From: Pseudomonas graminis
GTDB taxonomy: Bacteria > Pseudomonadota > Gammaproteobacteria > Pseudomonadales > Pseudomonadaceae
Direction: 5' to 3'
NCBI RefSeq assembly: GCF_013201545.1
Contig: NZ_CP053746.1
Span: forward strand, 4,664,501-4,728,500
Length of the DNA: 64,000 nt
The notes beneath the pieces are model-generated. The model did no database searches and had not been told where the DNA came from. It saw only the letters and a list, made by a program, of their open reading frames with translations. Shown one piece after another: positions 26,135 through 35,594 of this stretch (position 1 is the stretch's first letter; every line of letters begins with the position of its first letter). A program made the position numbers and the translations under genes.

Positions 26135-27163
26135 ATGGCTTTTCTTCAGCTCCAGGCACTGTGCAAGCGCTACGGCCCCGTCGATGCCGTCGTGGCCACT
26201 GACCTTTCGGTGGAGCAAGGCGAGTTCGTCTCCCTGCTCGGCCCCTCCGGCTGCGGCAAAACCACCACCCTGCAAATGATCGCCGGCTTCGTTGATGTCA
26301 GCGCCGGCCGCATCTTGCTGGACGGCCGCGACATCACCCACGCCAAGCCGGCCAGTCGCGGGCTTGGGGTGGTGTTCCAGTCCTATGCGCTGTTCCCGCA
26401 CATGACCGTGCGCGACAACGTCGCCTTCGGCCTGAAGATGCGCAAAGTCTCCGCCGCCGACATCGAGCATCGCGTCTCCCGGGTACTGGAGCTGGTGCGC
26501 CTCACGCCCCATGCCGAGCGTTACCCCCGCGAGCTGTCCGGCGGCCAGCGTCAGCGGGTCGCTCTGGCACGGGCGCTGGTGATCGAGCCGCCGGTGTTGC
26601 TGCTGGACGAACCGCTGTCCAACCTCGACGCCAACCTGCGCGAAGAAATGCAGTTCGAGATCCGGCGCATCCAGCGCGAAGTCGGCATCACCACCCTAAT
26701 GGTCACCCACGACCAGGCCGAAGCGCTGTCCATCAGCGACCGCGTCGTGGTCATGCAGGCCGGGCGCATCACCCAGATCGACGAGCCCTACCACCTCTAC
26801 GAACACCCGCGTACGCGTTTCATCTCCGGCTTCGTCGGCAAGGCCAATCTGCTGCGCGGCGATCGCGATGCCAGCGGCGCCCCCCAGGTGCGCCATCAGC
26901 CCGGCGACGGCCAACTGGTGCTGAGCCTGCGCCCGGAGAAAATCGACCTGGTGCCTGCGGGGACCGGCCGTCTGCAAGGACGCGTGGTCATGCGCTACTT
27001 CCTCGGCAGCCAGTGGCTGTACCGCATCGAAACGCCCATCGGCGAAATCACCGTGGTGCGCCGCAATGATGGCGACGCGCCGATGAACGAAGGCTTCGCG
27101 GTGGGGCTGGACTGGCCGTCGGATCTGCTGCGCGTGCTCAGCGTCGACGAGGTGCCGGCATGA
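26135..27163 (+). CDS. ABC transporter ATP-binding protein (polyamine/opine type)
   Basis: 342 residues. Walker A is GPSGCGKTTT, the Q-loop VFQSYALFPH, the signature LSGGQRQRVALARAL, Walker B VLLLDEPLSNLD and the H-loop VTHDQAEA. A C-terminal TOBE-like domain (about 240-335) follows, as in PotA. It energises import with the two permeases downstream. First gene of a seven-gene operon; its stop overlaps the next start as ATGA. Confidence 0.95.
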   Translation: MAFLQLQALCKRYGPVDAVVATDLSVEQGEFVSLLGPSGCGKTTTLQMIAGFVDVSAGRILLDGRDITHAKPASRGLGVVFQSYALFPHMTVRDNVAFGLKMRKVSAADIEHRVSRVLELVRLTPHAERYPRELSGGQRQRVALARALVIEPPVLLLDEPLSNLDANLREEMQFEIRRIQREVGITTLMVTHDQAEALSISDRVVVMQAGRITQIDEPYHLYEHPRTRFISGFVGKANLLRGDRDASGAPQVRHQPGDGQLVLSLRPEKIDLVPAGTGRLQGRVVMRYFLGSQWLYRIETPIGEITVVRRNDGDAPMNEGFAVGLDWPSDLLRVLSVDEVPA

Positions 27164-28023
27164 GTGTGCTGCGCGACACCGGACGCGGTTATCTGCTGTC
27201 GGCCCCGGCCCTGGCGTTGTTCTTCGGCCTGCTGGTGCTGCCATTGGCCTTGACGCTGGTACTGTCGTTCAACGTGTTCGACTACGAAGTCGGGGTCAAG
27301 GGCGGTGAATGGACCCTGGCCCAATACGCCAATCTGGTCACCGATGCCTACTTCTACGAGATCTTCCTGCGGACCTTCTGGATCAGCGCGCTGGTGACCC
27401 TGCTGTGCGTGGTGATCGGCGTGCCCGAGGCCTACATTCTCAGCCGCATGGGCACCCCGTGGCGTTCCATTTTCCTGATCCTGATCCTCACGCCGCTGCT
27501 GATTTCGGTGGTGGTGCGGGCGTTCGGCTGGAGCCTGCTGCTGGGCGCCGACGGTTTGATCAATCAGGCGATCCAGGCCCTTGGCGGGCGTCCGATCAAA
27601 ATGCTGTACACGCCGTTCGCGGTGATTCTGGCGCTGGTCCACGTGATGCTGCCGTTCATGATCATCCCGGTGTGGACCTCGCTGCAGAAACTCGACGCCT
27701 CCGCCGAACAGGCCGCGCTGTCCCTTGGTGCCACCCAGGCACAAGTCATGCGGATGGTGGTGTTGCCCCAGGTGATGCCGGGCGTGCTGTCAGGCACGTT
27801 GATCGTCTTCGGCCTGTCGGCCAGTTCGTTCGCCATCCCCGGCCTGCTCGGCGGGCGCCGCCTGAAGATGGTCGCCACCGTCGTCTACGACCAATACCTC
27901 TCGGAACTCAACTGGCCCATGGGCGCGGCGATTGCCGTGGCGCTGCTGCTGATCAACCTGTTGGTCATGCTGTCGTGGAACCGGCTGGTCGAAGGCCGCT
28001 ACAAAAAATCCCTGGGGGAATGA
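27160..28023 (+). CDS. ABC transporter permease (PotB-like)
   Basis: 287 residues with six or so hydrophobic segments. The EAA loop that contacts the ATPase is SAEQAALSLGATQAQVMRMVVLPQVMPG. Inner-membrane half of the importer. ATG overlaps the ATPase stop; only 3 nt separate it from the second permease. Confidence 0.94.
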   Translation: MSVLRDTGRGYLLSAPALALFFGLLVLPLALTLVLSFNVFDYEVGVKGGEWTLAQYANLVTDAYFYEIFLRTFWISALVTLLCVVIGVPEAYILSRMGTPWRSIFLILILTPLLISVVVRAFGWSLLLGADGLINQAIQALGGRPIKMLYTPFAVILALVHVMLPFMIIPVWTSLQKLDASAEQAALSLGATQAQVMRMVVLPQVMPGVLSGTLIVFGLSASSFAIPGLLGGRRLKMVATVVYDQYLSELNWPMGAAIAVALLLINLLVMLSWNRLVEGRYKKSLGE

Positions 28024-28026
28024 GCC

Positions 28027-28821
28027 ATGTCCAAAAACGGTCCTCTGGCCCTGTCGTTTCATGCCCTGGTGGTGGTTTTCATGCTCGCGCCGCTGGTGGT
28101 GGTCTGCCTGGTGGCGTTTACCCCGGAAAACACCTTGAGCCTGCCGTGGCACGGGTTTTCCCTGCGCTGGTTCAGGGCGGTGTTCGAGCGCGCCGACTTC
28201 ATTCAGTCGTTCTACAACAGCCTGATTCTGGCGGTGGTCGCGGCCACCCTGGCGACGTTGATTGCCGTGCCGGCGGCATTGGCGATCACCCGCTACCGCT
28301 TTCCCGGCCGCGACTTTCTCAACGGCCTGTTCCTGTCGCCGATCATCATTCCCCATCTGGTGCTGGGGGTGGCAATGCTGCGCCTGTTCGCGCTGATGGG
28401 GGTGAACGGCAGTTTTGTCTGGCTGATGTTCGCCCACGTGGTGGTGATCACGCCGTACGTGCTGCGCCTGGTGATCGCCGCCTCCATCGGCATGGACCGC
28501 AGCGCCGAGCAAGCGGCCGAATCCCTCGGTGCCAGCCGCTTCACGCTGTTTCGTCTGATCACCCTGCCGATGATCCTGCCCGGCGTCGCCGGAGGCTGGC
28601 TGCTGGCATTCATCAACAGCTTCGACGAAGTGACGCTGTCGATCTTCGTCACCTCGCCGTCGACCCAGACCCTGCCGGTGCGCATGTACGTGTACGCCAC
28701 CGAATCCATCGACCCGATGATGGCGGCGGTCTCGGCGCTGGTCATCGCCCTTACGGCGGCGACTATGATCATTCTCGACCGGGTGTATGGCCTGGACCGT
28801 GTGCTGGTGGGGAGGCATTGA
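28027..28821 (+). CDS. ABC transporter permease (PotC-like)
   Basis: 264 residues with about six hydrophobic segments and the EAA loop SAEQAAESLGASRFTLFRLITLPMILPG. It pairs with the PotB-like subunit to form the membrane channel. A 43-bp gap leads to the small 2Fe-2S gene, the only real spacing inside the operon. Confidence 0.94.
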   Translation: MSKNGPLALSFHALVVVFMLAPLVVVCLVAFTPENTLSLPWHGFSLRWFRAVFERADFIQSFYNSLILAVVAATLATLIAVPAALAITRYRFPGRDFLNGLFLSPIIIPHLVLGVAMLRLFALMGVNGSFVWLMFAHVVVITPYVLRLVIAASIGMDRSAEQAAESLGASRFTLFRLITLPMILPGVAGGWLLAFINSFDEVTLSIFVTSPSTQTLPVRMYVYATESIDPMMAAVSALVIALTAATMIILDRVYGLDRVLVGRH

Positions 28822-28864
28822 TGAATCTTTCATCCATTGACATCTGTCTCAGGGAGCGCGCGCC

Positions 28865-29155
28865 ATGGCATTGCTGAAACGACTGGCCGAACGCGATCGC
28901 GCCGTGGTCGCCTTTACCCTCGACGGCCAGCCGGCCAGTGGTTTGCAGGGCGATACCTTGCTCACGGCGGTACTGACGGCGGAGGACTCGCTGCGCGGCA
29001 GCGACTTCAGCGGTGAGCCCCGGGCCGGTTTCTGCCTGATGGGCGCGTGTCAGGACTGCTGGGTGAAACTGGGCGACGGTCGCCGGGTGCGCGCCTGTTC
29101 GACGATGCTCGAAGCCGGCGTGTACGTGAGTCGCGAACCGGGGCGCAGCGTATGA
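28865..29155 (+). CDS. Small 2Fe-2S subunit of an HcnABC-like amino/imino-acid oxidase
   Basis: 96 residues. A 2Fe-2S ferredoxin-like fold with ligands in GFCLMGACQDCWV and a distal Cys in VRAC. Size and pattern match HcnA of hydrogen cyanide synthase and the small subunits of opine and D-hydroxyproline oxidases. It would shuttle electrons between the two flavin subunits encoded next. The stop overlaps the following start (ATGA). Confidence 0.9.
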   Translation: MALLKRLAERDRAVVAFTLDGQPASGLQGDTLLTAVLTAEDSLRGSDFSGEPRAGFCLMGACQDCWVKLGDGRRVRACSTMLEAGVYVSREPGRSV

Positions 29156-30528
29156 ATGCGCCGACCCTTCAAGCCATGAACACCGTTATCGTCGGCGCCG
29201 GCCCAGCCGGGATTCGCGCGGCGCAGACGCTGCTTGCCCACGGCCTGCGCCCTTGCCTGCTGGATGAAAGCCTGCGCGGCGGCGGTCAGGTCTATCGCCG
29301 CCAGCCGGAGAACTTCAAGCGGTCGGCGAAGGCGCTGTACGGTTTCGAAGCAGGCAAAGCCGCGTCGGTTCACGCCACCCTCGATCAGTTGCAACGCGAG
29401 ATCGACTACCGCCCCGAGACGCTGGTGTGGAACGCCGAGGCCCGCACCCTCGACACCCTCTGCAATGGCCGCGCGGCCCAAGTGCCGTTCAAGCACCTGA
29501 TCGTTGCCACCGGCGCCACCGACCGGATCTTGCCGGTGCCAGGCTGGACGTTGCCCGGCGTCTACAGCCTCGGCGCAGCCCAGATCGCGCTGAAGTTTCA
29601 GGGCTGCGCCATCGGTCAGCGCGTGGTCTTCGCCGGCAGCGGGCCGCTGTTGTATCTGGTGGCGTATCAATACGCCAAAGCCGGCGCGACGGTGGCGGCG
29701 GTGCTCGACAGCTCGCCGTTTTCCGCCCAGACCCGCGCCCTGCCCGCGCTGCTCGGGCAACCGTCGACGCTGGCCAAGGGGCTTTATTACCGCGCCTGGC
29801 TGACCGCCCACGGCATCCGGGTGCATCAGGGCGTTCATCTGCATGACATTCAGGGCGAGCACCGGGTTAGCGGGGTCAGCTGGCAACAGGGCAATCAGCT
29901 CAAAAACCTCGCCTGTGACGCCGTCGCTTTCGCCCACGCCCTGCGCAGTGAAACCCAATTGGCCGATCTGCTGGGCTGCACGTTCAGCTGGAGCCCATTG
30001 AATCGTGCCTGGCTGCCCACCCGCGACGCCGCCGGCCGCAGCAGCGTCGACGGGGTTTATCTGGCCGGTGATGGCGCCGGGATCATGGGCGCCGACGCTG
30101 CGGAAATGGCTGGCGAACTGGCGGCGCTGACCTTGTTGGGCGACATGGGTCACCCCGTCGACCGCGCCCGCAGCGTTGAATTGCAGCGGCAACTGGAAGC
30201 CATCCAGCGCTTTCGCCAGGGACTGGAAACCGCGTTCCCCTTCCCCGAAGACTGGGCGGCCAAGGCGCCGGACAGCCTGACCGTGTGCCGCTGCGAGGAA
30301 GTCAGCGCCGGCGACATCCGTCAGGCCGTGGCCGAGGGTCATTGGGAAATCAACCGGGTCAAGGCCATGTGCCGGGTCGGCATGGGCCGCTGTCAGGGGC
30401 GCATGTGCGGGCTGGCCGCGACGGAAATCGTCGCTCAGGCGTCAGGGCGGGACATCGCCAGCGTCGGTCGCCTGCGCGGGCAGGCGCCGATCAAGCCGTT
30501 GCCGTTTGGCGTGGAGGCAGAACAATGA
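29152..30528 (+). CDS. FAD/NAD(P)-binding oxidoreductase subunit (HcnB/opine-oxidase A-like)
   Basis: 458 residues from ATG 29152. The N-terminal FAD site is IVGAGPAGIRAA, with a second dinucleotide site near VVFAGSGPLLYLVAYQYAKAG and a C-terminal FAD contact GVYLAGDGAGIMGADAAEM. The last ~75 residues form a BFD-like 2Fe-2S domain with CRCEEVSAGDI and CRVGMGRCQGRMCG. This is the architecture of HcnB, OoxA and NoxA. An upstream in-frame extension overlaps the 2Fe-2S gene and is rejected. Confidence 0.92.
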   Translation: MNAPTLQAMNTVIVGAGPAGIRAAQTLLAHGLRPCLLDESLRGGGQVYRRQPENFKRSAKALYGFEAGKAASVHATLDQLQREIDYRPETLVWNAEARTLDTLCNGRAAQVPFKHLIVATGATDRILPVPGWTLPGVYSLGAAQIALKFQGCAIGQRVVFAGSGPLLYLVAYQYAKAGATVAAVLDSSPFSAQTRALPALLGQPSTLAKGLYYRAWLTAHGIRVHQGVHLHDIQGEHRVSGVSWQQGNQLKNLACDAVAFAHALRSETQLADLLGCTFSWSPLNRAWLPTRDAAGRSSVDGVYLAGDGAGIMGADAAEMAGELAALTLLGDMGHPVDRARSVELQRQLEAIQRFRQGLETAFPFPEDWAAKAPDSLTVCRCEEVSAGDIRQAVAEGHWEINRVKAMCRVGMGRCQGRMCGLAATEIVAQASGRDIASVGRLRGQAPIKPLPFGVEAEQ

Positions 30529-31721
30529 GCCAGCCCGTTGAAGTGGATGCGGTGGTGATGGGCGGCGGGATTGTCGGTGCGTCGGCGGCGCTGTTCCTCG
30601 CCCTGAGCGGCAAACGCGTGGCGCTGCTGGAAAGGGACTTTTTCGGCTCCCACTCAAGCGGCGTCAATTATGGCGGCGTGCGGCGCCAGGGTCGGCCGTT
30701 GTCGCAACTGCCGCTGTCCCAGCGCGCCCATGAAATCTGGGGAGACCTACGCGCGTTCATCGGCACTGACGGCGAATACGTGCGCTCCGGGCATCTCAAG
30801 CTCGCGCGCAGCCACAAAGACATGGCCGCGCTGGTCGCGTATGAGGAGGCGTCTCGCGGGTTCGGAATGGAATTGCAGCTGCTCGATCACGCCCAGTTGC
30901 GCGCGCGCTTCCCATGGGCTGGCGATGTGGCCGTAGGGGCTTCGTTATGTGCCGACGACGGCCATGCCAATCCGCGCCTCGTCTCGCCGGCATTCGCCGC
31001 TGCCGCACGCCGCGCCGGTGCCCAGACCTTCGAGCAGGCCCACGTCAGCGAGGTCAGCCATAACGGGCAGTCTTTTCTGGTGAAGACCGCCGGCGGCCTG
31101 AGCTTTCGCGCGCCGTGGCTGCTCAATTGCGCCGGGGCGTGGGCGGCTCAGCTGGCCCGGCAGTTCGGCGAACCGGTGCCCATGCGCGCGGGCCATCCGG
31201 CGATGCTGGTGACCGAACCGCTGCCGATGTTCATGGACGTCAGCACCGGCGTCGAGGGCGGCGGGATTTATGCCCGACAGGTGGCGCGGGGCAATTGCGT
31301 GCTGGGCGGCGGCCAGGGATTTCCGTTGGACCCGGCCACTGCGCGGCCCGGTCAGGCGGCGATTCTGGAGATCCTGCGCAACGCCGTTGAACTGTATCCG
31401 CCGCTGGCCGGTGCCCAGGCCATTCGCACCTGGAGCGGCACCGAAGGTTATTTGCCCGACCGCGAGCCGGTCCTGGGGCCCAGTTCGACCCAACCCGGCC
31501 TTCTGCACGGTTTCGGTTTTGCCGGCTCGGGGTTTCAGATTGGCCCGGCGGCGGGCGAGGCCCTGGCGCAGATCGTCGGTGCCGGGGCTTCGAACATTGA
31601 TCTGAGCCCGTTCTCGATTACCCGCTTTCAATCGCCATCGCACACTTCATCGCCTGCCATCGTCGTGCCGTCCGGCACCGATAACGTCATTCCATTGCTC
31701 AGAGGAAGGTCGAACCCATGA
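30525..31721 (+). CDS. FAD-dependent oxidoreductase, DAO family (HcnC/opine-oxidase B-like)
   Basis: 398 residues from ATG 30525, overlapping the previous stop. The FAD-binding motif is VVMGGGIVGASAALFLALSG, and the C-terminal DAO signature is HGFGFAGSGFQIGPAAGEAL. In HcnABC-type enzymes this subunit oxidises the amine or imine substrate. The last ~35 residues run past the usual end of the fold into a Pro/Ser-rich tail. The stop overlaps the binding-protein start. Confidence 0.93.
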   Translation: MSQPVEVDAVVMGGGIVGASAALFLALSGKRVALLERDFFGSHSSGVNYGGVRRQGRPLSQLPLSQRAHEIWGDLRAFIGTDGEYVRSGHLKLARSHKDMAALVAYEEASRGFGMELQLLDHAQLRARFPWAGDVAVGASLCADDGHANPRLVSPAFAAAARRAGAQTFEQAHVSEVSHNGQSFLVKTAGGLSFRAPWLLNCAGAWAAQLARQFGEPVPMRAGHPAMLVTEPLPMFMDVSTGVEGGGIYARQVARGNCVLGGGQGFPLDPATARPGQAAILEILRNAVELYPPLAGAQAIRTWSGTEGYLPDREPVLGPSSTQPGLLHGFGFAGSGFQIGPAAGEALAQIVGAGASNIDLSPFSITRFQSPSHTSSPAIVVPSGTDNVIPLLRGRSNP

Positions 31722-32770
31722 TTCACATGAAACGTGTTGCCCAGACCGGCTTGTCTTGCCTGCCGTTCGCTATGTTTCTTGCTTCGATGCCCGTACAGGC
31801 CGAACCGACGCTGTATCTGGGCATGAACGGAGGCACCATGGAGCGGTTGTACGCCGACCACGTGCTGCCAGCGTTCGAGAAGGCCAACAACGTCAAGGTG
31901 GTGATTGTGCCGGGCACGTCCTCGGACATCCTCGCCAAGGCGCAGGCCAGCAAGGACAACCCACAGATGCACGTGATGTTCCTCGACGACGGCATCATGT
32001 ACCGGGCCATTTCCATGGGCCTGTGCGGCAAGTTGAACCCGAGCGCGAGCCTGGCGGACATTCCGGCCAAGGGCAAGATCAAGGAAGAAGCCGTGGCCGT
32101 CAGCCTGGGTGTCACCGGGCTGGCCTACAACACCCGGATGTTCAAGGACAACGGCTGGAGCGCGCCGACGTCCTGGGCTGACATGGCGGACCCCAAGTAT
32201 AAGGAGAAGCTGGTGTTCCAGTCGCTGGCCTCCTCCACGTTCGGGCTGCATGGTTTTCTGATGTTCAACCGGCTGCAGGGTGGCAACGAAACCAACGTCG
32301 AGCCGGGTTTCAAGGCGTGGCCGAAGACCGTCGGGCCGAACGTGCTGGAGTACATCGCCAGCTCGGCGAAGATCTCGGAGATGGTGCAGACCGGCGAAGC
32401 GGCGCTGTTCCCGCTGACGCCGACCCAGGTCACCGCGCTCAAGCTCAAGGGCGTGCCGGTGGAATACGCGCCGCCGAAGGAAGGCGCTGTGGTGTTGAAC
32501 GTGGCCGAATGCACCATCGCCAACAACGACCAGCCGGAACTGGCGCAAAAGCTCGCGGCCTTCCTGCTGACCCCGGAAGCCCAGGCGCCGGCGCTGGAAA
32601 TGGGCGACCAGATCCCGTCCAACCCGAAAACCCCGACCACCGACAAGACTCGCGGTCAGGTGGAAGCCATGAACAAATACCTGGAAACCGCGGTGACCAT
32701 TGATTGGGACCAGGTCAACCAGGTCCGCCCGGAATGGAACGCCCGGTGGAGCCGGTCGATCGAGCGGTAG
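31718..32770 (+). CDS. Periplasmic substrate-binding protein (PotD-like)
   Basis: 350 residues. Signal peptide to about residue 28 (LASMPVQA). The mature part reads as a spermidine/putrescine-type binding protein: LYLGMNGGTMERLYADHVLPAFEKANNVKV, SSDILAKAQASKDNPQ, AVSLGVTGLAYNTRMF and LTPTQVTALKLKGVPVEYAPPKEG. It captures the substrate for the importer. Being last in the operon, after the oxidase genes, it ties uptake and oxidation to one compound. Confidence 0.93.
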   Translation: MIHMKRVAQTGLSCLPFAMFLASMPVQAEPTLYLGMNGGTMERLYADHVLPAFEKANNVKVVIVPGTSSDILAKAQASKDNPQMHVMFLDDGIMYRAISMGLCGKLNPSASLADIPAKGKIKEEAVAVSLGVTGLAYNTRMFKDNGWSAPTSWADMADPKYKEKLVFQSLASSTFGLHGFLMFNRLQGGNETNVEPGFKAWPKTVGPNVLEYIASSAKISEMVQTGEAALFPLTPTQVTALKLKGVPVEYAPPKEGAVVLNVAECTIANNDQPELAQKLAAFLLTPEAQAPALEMGDQIPSNPKTPTTDKTRGQVEAMNKYLETAVTIDWDQVNQVRPEWNARWSRSIER

Positions 32771-32780
32771 GCGCGATTTA

Positions 32781-32875
32781 AGTGGGCCCGGCTTTAGCCG
32801 GGAAGGCGTCGGATGCCACACCGAAAAATGGATGGGGTATGCGCTGGCCTCTTCCCGGCTAAAGCCGGTCCCACA
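32781..32875. repeat. REP doublet
   Basis: GTGGGCCCGGCTTTAGCCGG and, inverted, CTTCCCGGCTAAAGCCGGTC directly after the ABC/oxidase operon. A transcription-terminating or mRNA-stabilising role is plausible. Confidence 0.88.
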
Positions 32876-33024
32876 AGGCGATCGCCTGCAGCCAGTGGGC
32901 CCAACCATGCCCCGGGCATCCGGGGTCCCGCGCCGGTCGCGAATCCATCCCACATTTGTTTCAACTATCCCTGCCTACTACAGTCACACAGTCATTCCCG
33001 CCCTTTGACTGATGACGAATTCGC

Positions 33025-34374
33025 ATGAGCTTCATTCTTTGCATGACCGTCTTCGGTGTCCTGCTGATGCTGCTGGCACTGACTTCTTCTTACCTGCGCT
33101 GGCTGCCGGTCACCACGTCGGCGGTGTGTCTGGCGTTTGGCGCCGCGATTGGCCCCTGGGGCCTGGACATTGCGCAGCTCGACGTGCGCGACGCCCGCCA
33201 CTGGCTCGAACGCCTCACCGAAATCGCCGTGCTGTTTTCCCTGTTCAACACCGGCATCAAGCTGCGCCTGCCCCTGCACCGTAGCGGCTGGTATTCGGCG
33301 TACCTGCTGGCCGGACCGGTGATGCTGGCGACCATTGCCGGTGTCAGCCTGACCGCCCATTACTTGTTCGGCCTGTCATGGCCGATCTCGTTGTTGCTCG
33401 GCGCCATGCTCTCGCCTACCGACCCGGTGCTGGCCGGCCTGGTGCAGGTCAACAGCGCCCAGGACCTGGACCGGGTGCGCTTCGGCCTGTCCGGAGAGGC
33501 CGGGCTTAATGACGGCACTGCGTTCCCCTTCGTGATTTTCGCCCTGATGTTCATCACCCACGGTTTTTCGGATTTCGACTGGACCCAGGGCTGGCTGCTG
33601 AAAAATATCATCTGGGGCGTGCCGGTCGGGCTGATGCTCGGTTACGGCCTGGGCCGAGGCGTGGGCCACCTGATGATCTACCTGCGCATCAAGAACGCCG
33701 ACAGCACGTTGTCGCCCAACGACTTCCTCGCCCTGGCGCTGATTGCCATTGCCTACGTCAGCGCCGAAGGCCTTGGCGCTTACGGATTTCTGGCGGTATT
33801 CGCGGCGGGCATCGGCATGCGTCATGCCGAGTCCAACGCCACCCAGTCTGAGGTGCCGTCGGAGCATGTGGCGATCCCGGTGGTGGGCCACACCCACAGC
33901 GACCCGGAGTCGGCGATCATGGGCGATCGCGATTCACTCTCCGACAGCCAACTGGCGGCCGGCGTGATGATGGGCGACATGATGGTCTTCGGCAGTCTGG
34001 TAGAGCGCGCAATGGAGGTGCTGTTGATCACCCTCCTTGGCGCGGCCCTCGCCACTTACTGGGACTGGCGCGCCGTTGGCCTGGGCTTGGCGTTGTTCTG
34101 CGTAATCAGGCCGTTGAGCGTCTGGCTGCTGATCAGTGGCAAACTGCTAAGCCGGCCGCAAAAGGCACTGGTCGGCTGGTTCGGCATTCGCGGCATCGGC
34201 ACGTTGTACTACCTTTGCTATGCGTTGACCCATGGCCTCCCCGCTGAGGCCGTTCACACCACCATCAGCCTGACGTTGTCCGTGGTGGCGTTGAGCATCC
34301 TGCTGCACGGCATCAGTATTCAACCGTTGCTGGAGCGATACGAACGCAGCATCGCTCGGGCCAGCAAAGACTGA
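33025..34374 (+). CDS. Cation/proton antiporter (CPA1, NhaP-like)
   Basis: 449 residues with about 12 hydrophobic segments. The CPA motif LSPTDPVLAG (about 130-139) and FGLSGEAGLNDGTAFPF (about 152-168), which holds the ion-binding acidic residues, are intact. A hydrophilic insert (about 270-315, with HTHSDPESAIMGDRD) lies before the last helices. It probably exchanges Na+ or K+ for H+ across the inner membrane. Flanked by REP units and a long non-coding gap, so likely transcribed alone. Confidence 0.93.
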   Translation: MSFILCMTVFGVLLMLLALTSSYLRWLPVTTSAVCLAFGAAIGPWGLDIAQLDVRDARHWLERLTEIAVLFSLFNTGIKLRLPLHRSGWYSAYLLAGPVMLATIAGVSLTAHYLFGLSWPISLLLGAMLSPTDPVLAGLVQVNSAQDLDRVRFGLSGEAGLNDGTAFPFVIFALMFITHGFSDFDWTQGWLLKNIIWGVPVGLMLGYGLGRGVGHLMIYLRIKNADSTLSPNDFLALALIAIAYVSAEGLGAYGFLAVFAAGIGMRHAESNATQSEVPSEHVAIPVVGHTHSDPESAIMGDRDSLSDSQLAAGVMMGDMMVFGSLVERAMEVLLITLLGAALATYWDWRAVGLGLALFCVIRPLSVWLLISGKLLSRPQKALVGWFGIRGIGTLYYLCYALTHGLPAEAVHTTISLTLSVVALSILLHGISIQPLLERYERSIARASKD

Positions 34375-34691
34375 CCAGGGACGATGCCGCTTTAATTCCA
34401 GAGGGATGGCCCCGTTGCCTGAAAACCTTGTGATAGACAGCGTCGATGATGCTATCGGAACAAGCGATTGGACGCTTAACACCCTGATCGGTAGCGTGCT
34501 CACGAATTGATCAGGTCTTTTGGGCGCTGACTGCCCTGCGGTTTAACGTCGCAGCAGCGTGCCCATCAGGGATCGGCGCCGTGTCGGCTGACACCCCGCG
34601 CACCAAGCCCGGATGCTTGACCCCTCCTTTGTTTACGCGTCACGGCTCGTTGAGCCGCGGCACGGTTCATCGCTTGCGAGCCTGAAAGCCT
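34375..34691. other. 317-bp non-coding gap upstream of the formate/nitrite channel
   Basis: No convincing gene. An ATG frame at 34406-34510 (34 residues, MAPLPENLVIDSV...) has no usable ribosome site. The region should contain the promoter of the channel gene; I did not recognise an FNR/ANR, NarL or sigma-54 site in it. Confidence 0.4.
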
Positions 34692-35519
34692 ATGTCCATC
34701 AATACACCGCAGCAGATCGCCGAAATCACCATTGAAGCCGGCGTGAAGAAGTCCCACCTGCCGACCCCGGCAATTCTGGTGCTGGGCTTTCTCGCCGGCG
34801 CGTTCATCGCCCTGGGCTTTCTGCTGGACATCCACGTCAGCACCATGATCCCGGCGCCTTGGGCGTCACTGGGCAACCTGATGGGCGCGGCGGTGTTCCC
34901 GATTGGTCTGATTCTCGTCATCCTGGCCGGCGGTGAGTTGCTGACCGGCAACATGATGAGCCTGCCGACCGCCATGTTCGCCGGGCGTATTTCGCTGTCG
35001 GCGGTGGCGCGCAACTGGGCGCTGGTGACCTTGGCGAATCTGCTGGGCGCGCTGTTCGTCGCCTACTTCTTCGGCCATGTGCTGGGCCTGACGGAAGGCG
35101 CGTACCTGGCAAAAACCCTGGCCATCGCCAAGGCCAAGGTCAGCGCCGACTTCGCTCAGGCGTTTATTTCCGGCATCGGCTGCAACTGGCTGGTGTGCCT
35201 GGCGGTCTGGTTGTCGTATGCGAGCAAAGACGTGACCGGCAAGATCCTCGGCATGTGGTTCCCGATCATGGCCTTTGTTGCCATCGGCTTCCAGCACGTG
35301 GTCGCCAACATGTTCGTGATCCCGGCGGCGATCTTTGCCGATGCCCTGAGCTGGACCGAATTCGTTGAAAACTTCGTTGCGGTGTTCCTGGGTAACGCCG
35401 TGGGGGGTGCAATTTTTGTCGGGCTCGCGTATTACGTGTCCTATTCGAAAGCCATTCAGGCTTCGGCAACCGGCGTCACTGCTGCGGCCATCGAGCAGCA
35501 GACCGGTAGCAAGATTTAA
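34692..35519 (+). CDS. Formate/nitrite transporter family channel
   Basis: 275 residues with six hydrophobic segments. FNT signatures are GGELLTGNM (helix 2 region) and SGIGCNWLVCLAVWLS, plus GFQHVVANMFVIP, which contains the conserved pore His. Members form pentameric channels for formate, nitrite or lactate. It is followed at 75 bp by moaA on the same strand, which suggests a link to a molybdenum-dependent formate or nitrate enzyme elsewhere. Confidence 0.93.
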   Translation: MSINTPQQIAEITIEAGVKKSHLPTPAILVLGFLAGAFIALGFLLDIHVSTMIPAPWASLGNLMGAAVFPIGLILVILAGGELLTGNMMSLPTAMFAGRISLSAVARNWALVTLANLLGALFVAYFFGHVLGLTEGAYLAKTLAIAKAKVSADFAQAFISGIGCNWLVCLAVWLSYASKDVTGKILGMWFPIMAFVAIGFQHVVANMFVIPAAIFADALSWTEFVENFVAVFLGNAVGGAIFVGLAYYVSYSKAIQASATGVTAAAIEQQTGSKI

Positions 35520-35594
35520 CGCTGCAGCCGCGCGCTTCGGATCGCGAATCGCGCACCCTGTTTCTGCCACGCTTCACGCTGTCGAGAGTAATCA

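Noticed and set aside
28865..31721. True hydrogen cyanide synthase (hcnABC)
   Set aside because: Subunit types match, but the genes are embedded in a nutrient-importer operon with an IclR regulator, so an amino/imino-acid oxidase is more likely.
34406..34510. 34-codon frame MAPLPENLVIDSV... before the formate/nitrite channel
   Set aside because: Only GGG directly touching the ATG, no family match, and no coding context; kept as non-coding gap.
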